A stretch of DNA of 10,481 bases. Origin: Candidatus Bathyarchaeota archaeon CG07_land_8_20_14_0_80_47_9 (GTDB lineage: Archaea > Thermoproteota > Bathyarchaeia > Bathyarchaeales > Bathycorpusculaceae). How positions within the stretch are numbered: position 1 is the first letter of the stretch; each line of letters starts with the position of its first letter. Positions 1 through 7,620 of the stretch are shown piece after piece. The stretch spans positions 1 through 10,481 of the forward strand of contig PEWI01000064.1 of assembly GCA_002779555.1 (NCBI GenBank). The letters are read 5' to 3'. Below the pieces are notes generated by a model. That model saw only the letters and a program-made list of their open reading frames with translations. It was not told where the DNA came from and searched no databases. Made by a program: the position numbers and the translations under genes.

Positions 1-1409
1 TTCGCCGTGTTTCCAGCAGAATCAAGCTCGTCCGTTATCGCAATAACTTCCTCGCTGAGACCAGACTGTTCAGCGATTCCCTTGGAGTTGTCCACAATCG
101 GACCGTATGCGTCATTTGAAACCGTCAGTCCGACGATTGAAAGCATGCCGAGAGCTGCGAGAGCTATTCCATACACAGCATATTTCATATGTTCTGCTTC
201 GTTCGTACCCAATGGGTAGCATATTTTGTATGAGACCGCTGCCGCCACGGCTATTCCGATTAAGGGGAAAATGATGCTGCGCAGGCCGTATGAGAATCCG
301 GTTAATATGTTCAGTGCAGGCCCAGTTTCAGACGCAGCTGCAGTCTTCAGAACTGGCGCCTTGTCTTCTGAAGTGAAGTAGTCGCTCGTGATCCCGATTA
401 TTATTCCGGCTGCGAGACCCACAATTGTTGCTCCCCACAGCGCCCATTGATATCCTAGATACCACGTAGCCACGGCGGTCAGCACCCCGAAGATTATGCA
501 TGTTACATATGTTCCGTTGTTCAATGCGGCTCCCGGGTTGCCTTTTGGTCCGACTCTAACAGTCAACGCGCCCAGAACGGCAGCCAAGATGCCTAGCCCA
601 GCGAACACAAGCGGTATTTGTACGTAAGTGGCGGTAACGCCGAGACCTACGCCAAGAATCATTACTGCTACTATGCTTGCGATGTATGAGTCGAACAGGT
701 CTGCTCCCATGCCAGCCACATCGCCCACATTGTCCCCGACATTGTCAGCTATGACTGCTGGGTTTCTTGGGTCGTCCTCAGGAATCCCCAGCTCCACTTT
801 GCCGACTAGGTCTGCGCTGATGTCTGCGGTCTTAGTGAAGATACCTCCCCCTGCTTTGGCGAAAAGCGAAAGCGAGCTGGCTCCAAAGCTGTAGGCCAGT
901 ACTGCTGGAAGAGTCCCTTCCATGCCTGTGAGCGCGTAGACCATGCTGATTCCGAGCAGTCCGACGCCGACTACTGACAGCCCCATTACTGCTCCGCCAC
1001 GGAAACCGATTGGAAAAGCCTTGTTCAGCCCACTTTGTGCGGCATTTGCTACCTTGGCGTTCGCTTTTGTTGCAACATTCATGCCCAAGTAGCCAGCCAA
1101 GGCTGAGCAGAATGAACCGAACATGTAGGCTATTGGTAACTGAAGGTTCAGCAGAAGGTCGTGCGACTCCCACAGCGGCTGGGGCAAGAATACGGCGATT
1201 AGTATCGCTACGACAACTACGAATATTGCCAGTGTCGTGTACTCTCTTTTTATGAAGACTGCAGCTCCTTCTTTGATCGCGCCGGAAATCTCCTTCATTC
1301 TTTCGGTTCCGCTGTCTTGCTTGTTAACGTAATTGTAGAAGTATAGTCCCACTAGAATTGAGATCAATGCGGACAAAGGTGCAATAACCCATACTCCGGT
1401 TTCGATCAT
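1..1409 (-). CDS. hppA: Membrane-bound ion-translocating pyrophosphatase, partial (C-terminus beyond window)
   Basis: The protein hydrolyses pyrophosphate in the membrane and couples this to pumping of H+ or Na+ out of the cytoplasm. The window holds the first 469 codons plus two bases of codon 470; the family is usually 650-770 residues, so about a third is missing. Very hydrophobic segments alternate with the family's catalytic loop DDPRNPAVIADNVGDNVGD followed by AGMGADLF (about residues 208-239), which carries the Mg-PPi binding aspartates. The last visible motif is DELDSAGNTA then a codon beginning AA (Lys or Asn). The K+-independent subfamily has Lys at this place (GNTTKA) and the K+-dependent one has Ala, so a K+-independent enzyme is likely. 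In the DLFESY/DLFETY gate motif residue 240 is Asp (DLFDSY) and not Glu; the pumped ion stays open. Start ATG 1409 is preceded by GGAAGGAGA with good spacing. Confidence 0.96.
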   Translation of the reverse strand, partial: MIETGVWVIAPLSALISILVGLYFYNYVNKQDSGTERMKEISGAIKEGAAVFIKREYTTLAIFVVVVAILIAVFLPQPLWESHDLLLNLQLPIAYMFGSFCSALAGYLGMNVATKANAKVANAAQSGLNKAFPIGFRGGAVMGLSVVGVGLLGISMVYALTGMEGTLPAVLAYSFGASSLSLFAKAGGGIFTKTADISADLVGKVELGIPEDDPRNPAVIADNVGDNVGDVAGMGADLFDSYIASIVAVMILGVGLGVTATYVQIPLVFAGLGILAAVLGALTVRVGPKGNPGAALNNGTYVTCIIFGVLTAVATWYLGYQWALWGATIVGLAAGIIIGITSDYFTSEDKAPVLKTAAASETGPALNILTGFSYGLRSIIFPLIGIAVAAAVSYKICYPLGTNEAEHMKYAVYGIALAALGMLSIVGLTVSNDAYGPIVDNSKGIAEQSGLSEEVIAITDELDSAGNTA

Positions 1410-1414
1410 TTGTA

Positions 1415-1423
1415 TCTCCTTCC
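1415..1423 (-). promoter_or_regulatory. Shine-Dalgarno site of hppA
   Basis: On the minus strand GGAAGGAGA ends 5 nt before ATG 1409. It fixes the start of the pyrophosphatase. Confidence 0.75.
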
Positions 1424-1467
1424 ATCTCCACCCGTTTTTTAAAGAATCTGTAGTGTGTTCCAAAATC

Positions 1468-1478
1468 TCTTATAAACT
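1468..1478 (-). promoter_or_regulatory. Probable TATA box of hppA
   Basis: The minus strand reads AGTTTATAAGA here. A transcript start about 25 bp downstream (near 1447) would give a leader of roughly 40 nt that includes the Shine-Dalgarno site. Called from sequence likeness and position only. Confidence 0.5.
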
Positions 1479-1504
1479 TATTCTTTAAACTTCGTGACCA
1501 GTAG

Positions 1505-1519
1505 GAAAAGAATATAACT
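1505..1519 (+). promoter_or_regulatory. Probable BRE/TATA of the Ca2+ ATPase gene
   Basis: GAAAAG followed by AATATAACT resembles a BRE plus TATA box. Start of transcription would fall near 1540, about 30 nt before ATG 1571. It lies back to back with the hppA promoter in a 161-bp divergent intergenic region, so the two ion pumps could share regulation. Confidence 0.5.
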
Positions 1520-1570
1520 TATCATGTTTACAAAATAGCCTCTAAATTGCTTGGTGAGAGAGGAGAAAGG

Positions 1571-4309
1571 ATGTCGAAATCTTGGCACGCAATGGAAATA
1601 GACGAAACGATGAAACAGCTGAACGCTAAGAGCACTGGCTTGAGTCAAGAAGAAGTGCAGAAACGACTTCAGCAGTATGGAACCAATGAACTTCAAAAGG
1701 AGAAAGGAACCTCAGCTGTAAAGATGTTCATCGAACAGTTTGAGGATCTGCTCATCGTGATACTGCTCATTGCCACAGGCCTTTCAATCTATCTAGGTGA
1801 AATCACCGACGCGATAGTCATCATCGCCATCGTTCTTGCCTGCGCAATTCTGGGATTCGTTGAAGAATTCCGTTCGGAGAAAGCCTTGGAAGCCCTGAAA
1901 AAGATGACTGCGCCTACGGCAATGGCTTTGCGAGACGGAAAAGAAGTGAAGGTTCAAGCAAGCGAACTTGTACCAGGCGACATTGTCCTGTTATACACGG
2001 GAGACAAGATTCCTGCGGATTCCCGACTTCTAGAGAGCTTTAACTTGAAGGTTGACGAAGCTTCGCTGACAGGCGAATCCTCTCCGGTGACCAAGGATGT
2101 GACACCGCTTCCAGAGGAGACGCCGATTAACGATAGGCGAGACATCGTCTTCACTGGGACCGCTGTCGTTTACGGGCGTGGAAAAGCGGTGGTTACTTCA
2201 ACGGGGATGACCACCGAGTTCGGCAAGATTGCAAAGATGGTCCAGGTCACAGAAGAGGAGGAGACGCCGCTTGAAAAGAGAATGGCGTCTGTTGGAAAAC
2301 TGATAGGAATATTGTCTATAGCCGTTTGCTTGGCGGTAGCCTTCATCGGAATCATCGAAGGGCGCAACATCCTTGACATGATTCTGTGGGGAATAAGCCT
2401 TGCCGTTGCAGCAGTTCCAGAAGCATTGCCTGCAATTGTTACGGGCGCACTTGCAATAGGCATGTACCGAATGGCTAAAGTGAACACGATAGTCAGAAGA
2501 CTGCCAGCAGTTGAAACACTAGGATGCACAAGCGTCATATGCTCCGACAAGACGGGAACAATGACCAAGGGAGAAATGACCGTCCAGAGAATCTACGTGA
2601 GCGATCAGACTATCAAGGTCTCAGGAGTCGGATACGAGCCTGAAGGAAACTTCCTGCTAGAAGACAGAAAAATTGAGCCAACCGACGAAAACCTTCGCAC
2701 AGTACTAAAGATTGCAGTGTTGTGCAACGATTCTAAACTGGAAAAAGAAACAGAAACCGAAAGATGGAAAATCAAGGGCGACCCCACGGAGGGAGCGCTC
2801 GTCGTCACAGCAGCCAAGGCAGGACTGTGGAAGGAGGAGCTGGAACGGGACGCCCCGCGCATAGGCGAGGTTCCCTTCTCTTCGGAAAGGAAACGAATGA
2901 CTACAGTTCACCTTGTTTCCGCCCAGAAGAAAGTCGCGTTCATGAAAGGGGCTCCTGAAGTGGTCTTGGACAAGTGCACAAAAATCTACGCAGACGGCAA
3001 AGTGCGAAAGATAACTGCGGAAGACAAGACACAGATGCTCAAAGTAACCGAGGCCATGGCGATGCAAGCATTGAGAAATCTGGGTTTCGCTTTCAGAGAG
3101 TTGCCGGAATCAGCGACGGTTTTCGACGACAAAATTGAGAAGGACATGATTTTCGTTGGCGTAATGGGAATGATTGACCCTCCGCGAGAAGAAGTCAAAG
3201 ATGCCATTTACCTCTGCAAGAAAGCCGGAATCAGGGTTGTCATGGTGACAGGTGACCACAGGCTGACTGCAGTTGCTGTGGCTAAGGAACTGAACTTGCT
3301 GAGTGAGAACGAGTTAGAAGGCAAAGTGTTGACTGGCGAAGAAATGGATAAGATAAGCGACGAACAGCTCAATGAAATGGTGGAAAATGTCGTAATCTAC
3401 GCTCGAGTGTCACCTGAACACAAGATGAGAATAGTTAAGGCTTGGAAGTCGAAACAACAGGTTGTCGCAATGACAGGAGACGGTGTCAACGATGCGCCGG
3501 CGCTTAAGATGGCGGACATTGGCGTTTCGATGGGAATCACAGGCACAGAAGTCACGAAAGAAGCATCAGACATGGTTCTGACAGACGACAACTTTGCGTC
3601 GATCGTCAAGGCCGTTAAGGAAGGTCGCGAAATCTACGGCAACATCAAGAAATACCTGACATACCTGCTCCGTTGCAACGTCATGGAAATCCTCGTAATG
3701 TTCATAGTAATGATTGCCGTACCATACCTTGCAGGCACACACGAAGTCGAAGCTGGCTCAGTAGTAGCCCTGACAGCGATACAACTCTTATGGGTAAATC
3801 TGACGACAGACGGCTTGCCAGCTATAGCTCTGGGAGTTGACCCTGGAGACCCAGACTTGATGGAAAGAAAGCCGAGAGATCCAAACGAAAGTGTCTGGAC
3901 AACTGATGTCAAACTCTACTTGACGGTGACACCGATAATCATGACCGTACTGTTGTTGTATGGCTATTTCATGTATCAACCGTGGCTCAGTTCTGACCAA
4001 CTACTTGAAGCACGGACGCAGCTTCTGACGGCGATGATCTTGATGGAGTTAGCCAACGCCATTTCAGCTCGCTCGCTGAAGTATCCAGTTTTCAAAGTTG
4101 GCATCTTCAAGAACAAGTTCCTGTGGTACGCAGTGCTTTCATCGTTCGGTCTTCAGCTCCTAGTCCTCTACACGCCAGGCCTCCAAAGCTTGTTCGGCGT
4201 TCATTCGCCTGAACTCATAGACTGGGCATACGCAATACTGTTCACGGCAATAACCTTCTGCTCGCTAGAGATTGGCAAGTACATTGCGACAAAAAGAAGG
4301 AAGGAATAG
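1571..4309 (+). CDS. P-type Ca2+-transporting ATPase, SERCA-like (P2A)
   Basis: The pump uses ATP to export Ca2+ from the cytoplasm. The 912 residues match the family length. Order: M1-M2 (about 55-100), actuator domain with TGES 167-170, M3-M4 with VPEALP (Glu284), phosphorylation site DKTGT 326-330 (Asp326 takes the phosphate), nucleotide domain with KGAPE 459-463, hinge TGDGVNDAP 635-643, then six further membrane segments. The Ca2+-ligand positions of SERCA all have matching residues: Glu284 in M4, Asn703 and Glu706 in M5 (NVME), Asn743, Thr746 and Asp747 in M6 (NLTTD), Glu826 in M8. PMR1-type pumps lack the M5 Glu and bind one Ca2+, so two sites are likely here. I chose ATG 1571 because GAGGAGAAAGG lies directly upstream; an in-frame ATG at 1547 lacks such a site. 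The TGA/TAG-free frame is intact. Confidence 0.95.
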   Translation: MSKSWHAMEIDETMKQLNAKSTGLSQEEVQKRLQQYGTNELQKEKGTSAVKMFIEQFEDLLIVILLIATGLSIYLGEITDAIVIIAIVLACAILGFVEEFRSEKALEALKKMTAPTAMALRDGKEVKVQASELVPGDIVLLYTGDKIPADSRLLESFNLKVDEASLTGESSPVTKDVTPLPEETPINDRRDIVFTGTAVVYGRGKAVVTSTGMTTEFGKIAKMVQVTEEEETPLEKRMASVGKLIGILSIAVCLAVAFIGIIEGRNILDMILWGISLAVAAVPEALPAIVTGALAIGMYRMAKVNTIVRRLPAVETLGCTSVICSDKTGTMTKGEMTVQRIYVSDQTIKVSGVGYEPEGNFLLEDRKIEPTDENLRTVLKIAVLCNDSKLEKETETERWKIKGDPTEGALVVTAAKAGLWKEELERDAPRIGEVPFSSERKRMTTVHLVSAQKKVAFMKGAPEVVLDKCTKIYADGKVRKITAEDKTQMLKVTEAMAMQALRNLGFAFRELPESATVFDDKIEKDMIFVGVMGMIDPPREEVKDAIYLCKKAGIRVVMVTGDHRLTAVAVAKELNLLSENELEGKVLTGEEMDKISDEQLNEMVENVVIYARVSPEHKMRIVKAWKSKQQVVAMTGDGVNDAPALKMADIGVSMGITGTEVTKEASDMVLTDDNFASIVKAVKEGREIYGNIKKYLTYLLRCNVMEILVMFIVMIAVPYLAGTHEVEAGSVVALTAIQLLWVNLTTDGLPAIALGVDPGDPDLMERKPRDPNESVWTTDVKLYLTVTPIIMTVLLLYGYFMYQPWLSSDQLLEARTQLLTAMILMELANAISARSLKYPVFKVGIFKNKFLWYAVLSSFGLQLLVLYTPGLQSLFGVHSPELIDWAYAILFTAITFCSLEIGKYIATKRRKE

Positions 4310-4317
4310 CCTAGAAA

Positions 4318-4330
4318 GACTTAAATTCAA
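4318..4330 (+). promoter_or_regulatory. Possible TATA box of the acetate carrier gene
   Basis: GACTTAAATTCAA lies just behind the ATPase stop and about 55 bp before ATG 4382. It is a weak TATA likeness; read-through from the ATPase gene is an alternative. Confidence 0.3.
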
Positions 4331-4381
4331 AGCAAAATGAAGAAAGCGCCTAACGTCAAAAAATGAAAGGATGAAAGGGAA

Positions 4382-4981
4382 ATGAGCGAAAAGACAGCAA
4401 ACCCGGCACCGCTTGGACTGTTAGGCTTCGGAATGACAACAGTTCTCCTAAACTTCGTACACAATTTTGGATTAACTCCAACAGTTGATAGCATGATTCT
4501 GGCAATGGGAATAGCTTATGGTGGGCTAGCACAGGTAATTGCAGGCATAATGGAATACAAGAAAGGCAACACGTTCGGCACAGTAGCCTTCACCTCTTAT
4601 GGTCTGTTCTGGTGGTCGTTCGTGGCCCTGCTTTTGTTGCCAAGGCAGTATTTCTTTTTCGACATTCAAGGACCCGCAGACTTGGCTATGGCGGCCTATT
4701 TCTTCATGTGGGGACTCTTCACCTTTCTAATGTTCTTCGGCACTCTGAAAACTAATCGCGCATTACAGTTCGTTTTTATGAGCCTAGCAATACTGTTCTT
4801 CTTACTTGCAGCTAAATCAGCAATTCTCGTTTACTCACCGACAACAGATGTTGAACTATTCACACGTATAATCGGAGTTGAAGGCGTCATTTGCGGGATG
4901 AGCGCAGTTTACCTAGCCATAGCAGAAGTATTAAATGAGGCTCACGGAAAAACTGTGCTACCCATATGCCCAGCGGGCTGA
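4382..4981 (+). CDS. satP: Acetate/succinate transporter, GPR1/FUN34/YaaH (SatP) family
   Basis: The protein is a small inner-membrane carrier for acetate and similar short carboxylates. The family signature NPAPLGLLGFG stands at residues 7-17 and six hydrophobic segments follow, with the family-typical SYGLFWWSF motif in the third. The length of 199 residues is usual. ATG 4382 is chosen because GGATGAAAGGGAA precedes it; two ATGs just upstream (4363, 4371) run into stops after three or four codons. The next gene is acetyl-CoA synthetase on the same strand, 218 bp on, so uptake and activation of acetate are neighbours. The symbol is by family; substrate choice (acetate, propionate, succinate) and direction cannot be read from the sequence. 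Confidence 0.88.
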   Translation: MSEKTANPAPLGLLGFGMTTVLLNFVHNFGLTPTVDSMILAMGIAYGGLAQVIAGIMEYKKGNTFGTVAFTSYGLFWWSFVALLLLPRQYFFFDIQGPADLAMAAYFFMWGLFTFLMFFGTLKTNRALQFVFMSLAILFFLLAAKSAILVYSPTTDVELFTRIIGVEGVICGMSAVYLAIAEVLNEAHGKTVLPICPAG

Positions 4982-5026
4982 AACATCACCCTCTCTTATT
5001 TTTCCCGAAAGACATCGTTTGCGGAT

Positions 5027-5038
5027 AAAGCGCTTTTT
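5027..5038 (+). terminator. Possible terminator behind the acetate carrier gene
   Basis: The palindrome AAAGCGCTTT runs into a short T stretch, and another T-rich stretch (TTATTTTTCCC) lies at about 4997-5007. Archaeal termination needs little more than T runs, so either could end the satP transcript. Confidence 0.35.
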
Positions 5039-5130
5039 ATCTCGCCTCGCATAAGTGCTAAACGAAACGTATGCAAAAAAAGAACCCTATCTATCTACGG
5101 CAAAATCAACAATAATTCTCTGTCAAAAAT

Positions 5131-5148
5131 ACCTAAACCTATATATAA
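5131..5148 (+). promoter_or_regulatory. TATA box of acs
   Basis: ACCTAAACCTATATATAA reads as BRE-like bases plus an excellent TATA box. Transcription would start near 5168-5172, about 30 nt before ATG 5200. The synthetase thus has its own promoter although it follows the carrier gene. Confidence 0.65.
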
Positions 5149-5199
5149 CAAATATTTTTTTAAAGAAGCCAAAATAATCGATTCAAAAGGTGGGATGAG

Positions 5200-7245
5200 A
5201 TGGCCAAAGAAGGGGTAGAAGTCTATAAGGAATTTGAAGCTAATATAATCCCACCCGCTTGGAAAGACAGAATATGGAACAAAGACGACTTTAAGAAATG
5301 GTATGAAACTACCGTGAAGGATAAGAAGGCTGTGGAAGAATGGTGGGGAAAATGGGCAAACGAGCTTTTCTGGTTCAAAAAATGGAACAAAGTTTTAGAT
5401 GACAGCAACCCCCCGTTCTACAGATGGTACGTTGGGGGAGAAACAAACCTAGCATATTTAGATACAGACTGGCAAATTGCACAAGGAAGAAAGAACAAAC
5501 TGGCCTTGATATGGGAAGGTGAGCCATGGGATGAAGCAATGGAGCAGCCTAAGGAGGTCAGAAAATTCACATACTACGACCTGTTCAGAGAATCCAACGT
5601 GATTAGCTATGCCCTGAGAGAAAAACTCAAGGTCAAGAAAGGAGAGATCTTGACATTCTATCTGCCCATGATCCCAGAACTCCCACTCTACATGCTCGCA
5701 ACTCAAAGACTGGGAGCACGACACAGCGCAGTCTACAGCGGATTTAGTGCAGATGCCTTGGCAACCAGAGCCATAGACGCTGGCTCAAGAATAATAGTCA
5801 CGGCGGATGGATTTTATAGAAGAGGGAAAATAATAAGCCTCAAGCCCATCGTCGACGAAGCTGTAAAGATATGCGCACAAAACGGGCTTAAAATAGAAAA
5901 AGTCATCACAGTCAAAAGAGCAGGTAATGAATTGCCTTGGAACAAAGAGATAGACACATGGCATCATGAACTAATTAGTGATGTACCAAAAAATGTCACT
6001 GTTCCAGCTGAAAAATGCGGCTCCGAAGACTTTTCCTACATCCTCTACACATCAGGTACAACTGCCACTCCCAAAGGATGTCAACTCCCAATAGGAGGCT
6101 ATGCCGTTTCACTTTATGCCACCATGAAATTGATTTTCGATGTAAAGGACAATGACATATATTGGTGCACAGCAGACATTGGATGGGTTACAGGACACTC
6201 ATACATCGTTTATGGTCCTCTGCTAACGGGTTTAACATCAATAATGTATGAAGGTTCCCCAGATTATCCAAGACCGGATAGATGGTGGAGCATAATCCAG
6301 AGATATGGGGTTACAATATTCTATACAACACCAACCGCCATCAGATTACTAATGAAATTTCCAGAAGATCTCGTCCGAAAATACGATCTATCAACAGTAA
6401 GGATTTGCCATTCTGTCGGCGAACCTATAAATCCAGAAGCATTCAGGTGGTATTTCAGAAACATCGGCAAGGATGACATTGTCGCCTCAAGTACTTGGTG
6501 GATGACAGAGACTGGGCAAATGCTAACTGGGCACTTTCCAGGATTAGGAAAGATATTTCCGCTTAAGCCAGGAACCAATGGTTATCCATTTCCAGGAGTC
6601 ACAATGGAAGTTCTTGATGATGATGGAAACACTTGCCCACCCAGAGTTAGGGGGTATTTGGCTATGACCTCGCCATGGCCAGGAATGCTCATGACATTGT
6701 ACAAGAATTCGCAAAGATACGTCGATGTTTATTGGTCAAGATTTAAGGGGAAAATGTATTTCTACACTGGAGACTTCGCTATTAAAGACCAAGATGGATA
6801 CTTGTGGGTTCTGGGAAGGGCTGACGACGTTCTTAAAGTGGCAGGCCACAGAATTGGAACGGCAGAAATTGAATCAGCAATGATTAAGCATCCTGCAGTT
6901 GCAGAGTCAGCATGCATAGGTAAATCCGATCCCGTAAAAGGAGAGATACCATTCATCTTTACAGTGCTCAAGCAAAGGTATTCACCAAACCCAAAGCTTG
7001 CAGACGAGTTGAAAATGCACTTAAGGACGACTATCGGCCCTCTAGTTTCATCAGATGCAACAATAGCCTTTGTCGACTCGGTTCCCAAAACGAGAAGTGG
7101 CAAAATTATGAGGAGACTACTGAAAGCAATAGTTTGCGGAGCAGCCATCGGAGATGTTACAACGCTGGAAGACGGAGTAGCTATTGAGGAAGCAAAGAAG
7201 GCTTATGAGTCAGTGAAATCAGCCCTTGAACAAGAGAAAAGCTAA
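5200..7245 (+). CDS. acs: Acetyl-CoA synthetase, AMP-forming (short-chain acyl-CoA synthetase)
   Basis: The enzyme activates acetate with ATP and CoA to acetyl-CoA, AMP and pyrophosphate through an acyl-adenylate. The 681 residues are close to the usual 630-670. Visible in order: N-terminal cap with EWWGKWANELFWFKKW (about 46-61), P-loop YTSGTTATPKG (283-293), WVTGHSY (329-335), HSVGEPINPEAFRWY, WWMTETG (433-439; Trp434 matches the tryptophan that limits the pocket to acetate-size acids), GRADDVLKVAGHR (539-551), and PKTRSGK with catalytic Lys635, the residue often acetylated for control. The P-loop is unusual (Ala where Gly, Ser or Glu is normal). GGTGGGATGAG precedes the start. Propionate or another short acid remains possible as substrate. 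The C-terminus is complete although IS debris starts right behind it. Confidence 0.94.
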   Translation: MAKEGVEVYKEFEANIIPPAWKDRIWNKDDFKKWYETTVKDKKAVEEWWGKWANELFWFKKWNKVLDDSNPPFYRWYVGGETNLAYLDTDWQIAQGRKNKLALIWEGEPWDEAMEQPKEVRKFTYYDLFRESNVISYALREKLKVKKGEILTFYLPMIPELPLYMLATQRLGARHSAVYSGFSADALATRAIDAGSRIIVTADGFYRRGKIISLKPIVDEAVKICAQNGLKIEKVITVKRAGNELPWNKEIDTWHHELISDVPKNVTVPAEKCGSEDFSYILYTSGTTATPKGCQLPIGGYAVSLYATMKLIFDVKDNDIYWCTADIGWVTGHSYIVYGPLLTGLTSIMYEGSPDYPRPDRWWSIIQRYGVTIFYTTPTAIRLLMKFPEDLVRKYDLSTVRICHSVGEPINPEAFRWYFRNIGKDDIVASSTWWMTETGQMLTGHFPGLGKIFPLKPGTNGYPFPGVTMEVLDDDGNTCPPRVRGYLAMTSPWPGMLMTLYKNSQRYVDVYWSRFKGKMYFYTGDFAIKDQDGYLWVLGRADDVLKVAGHRIGTAEIESAMIKHPAVAESACIGKSDPVKGEIPFIFTVLKQRYSPNPKLADELKMHLRTTIGPLVSSDATIAFVDSVPKTRSGKIMRRLLKAIVCGAAIGDVTTLEDGVAIEEAKKAYESVKSALEQEKS

Positions 7246-7252
7246 GAAGAAA

Positions 7253-7441
7253 GAAACGCCAATACTCACAGGTTATCAGATTTTCCATAACTGCATAAGA
7301 GAACACGAAGCACTAGAAGGCAAAACGCCTGCTGAGGCTTGTGGAATCAAAGTTGAAGGGAACAATAAGTGGCTAACTCTAATCCAAAATGCATGTCATC
7401 CGACGAAAGTTTACAAGGAGATTAATCCGACGAAGAGTTGA
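7253..7441 (+). pseudogene. C-terminal remnant of an IS transposase (archaeal IS6-like group)
   Basis: About 60 codons remain, reading GYQIFHNCIREHEALEGKT, then PAEACGI, then NNKWLTLIQNA. The pattern Y-x-x-x-H-x-x-x-x-x-H-x-x-L-x-GKTPAEA-x-GI is the typical end of DDE transposases of archaeal insertion sequences, in which the Glu of the catalytic triad lies just before. The N-terminal domain and the first catalytic residues are absent: the fragment begins directly behind, or overlapping, the acs stop. An open frame continues back to ATG 7226 inside acs, but that part is unlike a transposase. The TGA stop (7439-7441) lies within TTGACAGAACC, which resembles an IS right end. Non-functional; family assignment is from memory of the motif. 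Confidence 0.75.
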
Positions 7442-7448
7442 CAGAACC
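7438..7448 (+). repeat. IS end-like direct repeat, copy 1
   Basis: TTGACAGAACC overlaps the transposase stop. Its reverse complement begins GGTTCTGTCAA, close to the GGTTCTG ends known for IS6-family elements. The same 11 bp recur at 7568-7578. Confidence 0.5.
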
Positions 7449-7539
7449 GAATTAGATCAAGAATAAATAGTGGGAATCTTCAATAATTTCAAGTTTTCTT
7501 TCAAAGTTAACAAAGTGCAATCTTACTATCAACCGATTT

Positions 7540-7559
7540 TTGACACGTTAACACGTCAA
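7540..7559. repeat. Imperfect palindrome with GTTAAC centre
   Basis: TTGACACGTTAACACGTCAA has matching outer arms (TTGAC/GTCAA) around GTTAAC and also contains the direct repeat ACACGT. It stands 31 bp before a TATA box and just before the second IS end-like repeat, so it could be an operator or part of an IS end. Confidence 0.35.
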
Positions 7560-7567
7560 CCGAGAAC

Positions 7568-7578
7568 TTGACAGAACC
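7568..7578 (+). repeat. IS end-like direct repeat, copy 2
   Basis: TTGACAGAACC, identical to 7438-7448 and in the same orientation; the flank before it (CGAGAAC versus GAAGAG) is also similar. It may be a solo IS end left by a second, otherwise lost, element. Confidence 0.45.
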
Positions 7579-7584
7579 CCACAT

Positions 7585-7600
7585 TTCAACCTATATATAG
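7585..7600 (+). promoter_or_regulatory. Strong TATA-type promoter with no gene behind it
   Basis: TTCAACCTATATATAG is among the best TATA boxes of the window and has BRE-like bases in front. A transcript would start at about 7618-7622. No convincing reading frame follows for more than 900 bp, so the product would be an untranslated RNA, or the promoter is a leftover of a mobile element. Confidence 0.5.
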
Positions 7601-7603
7601 AGG

Positions 7604-7620
7604 GGGGTTAAGCTAGCCCC
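7604..7620 (+). repeat. GC-rich hairpin at the predicted transcript start
   Basis: GGGGTTA pairs with TAGCCCC (one G-U pair) around a 3-nt loop. It sits between TATA box and start site or at the very 5' end of the RNA. Confidence 0.5.

Noticed and set aside
832..1255. Overlapping frames inside hppA on both strands
   Set aside because: These are shadows of the pyrophosphatase, whose motifs and start site are clear.
1547..1570. ATG 1547 as the start of the Ca2+ ATPase
   Set aside because: A strong Shine-Dalgarno site lies just before ATG 1571, and the extra eight residues would be encoded by that site itself.
4363..4384. Tiny upstream frames before the acetate carrier as a regulatory peptide
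   Set aside because: They are three to four codons long and arise from repeated ATGAAAGG bases in the ribosome-binding region; no evidence for attenuation.
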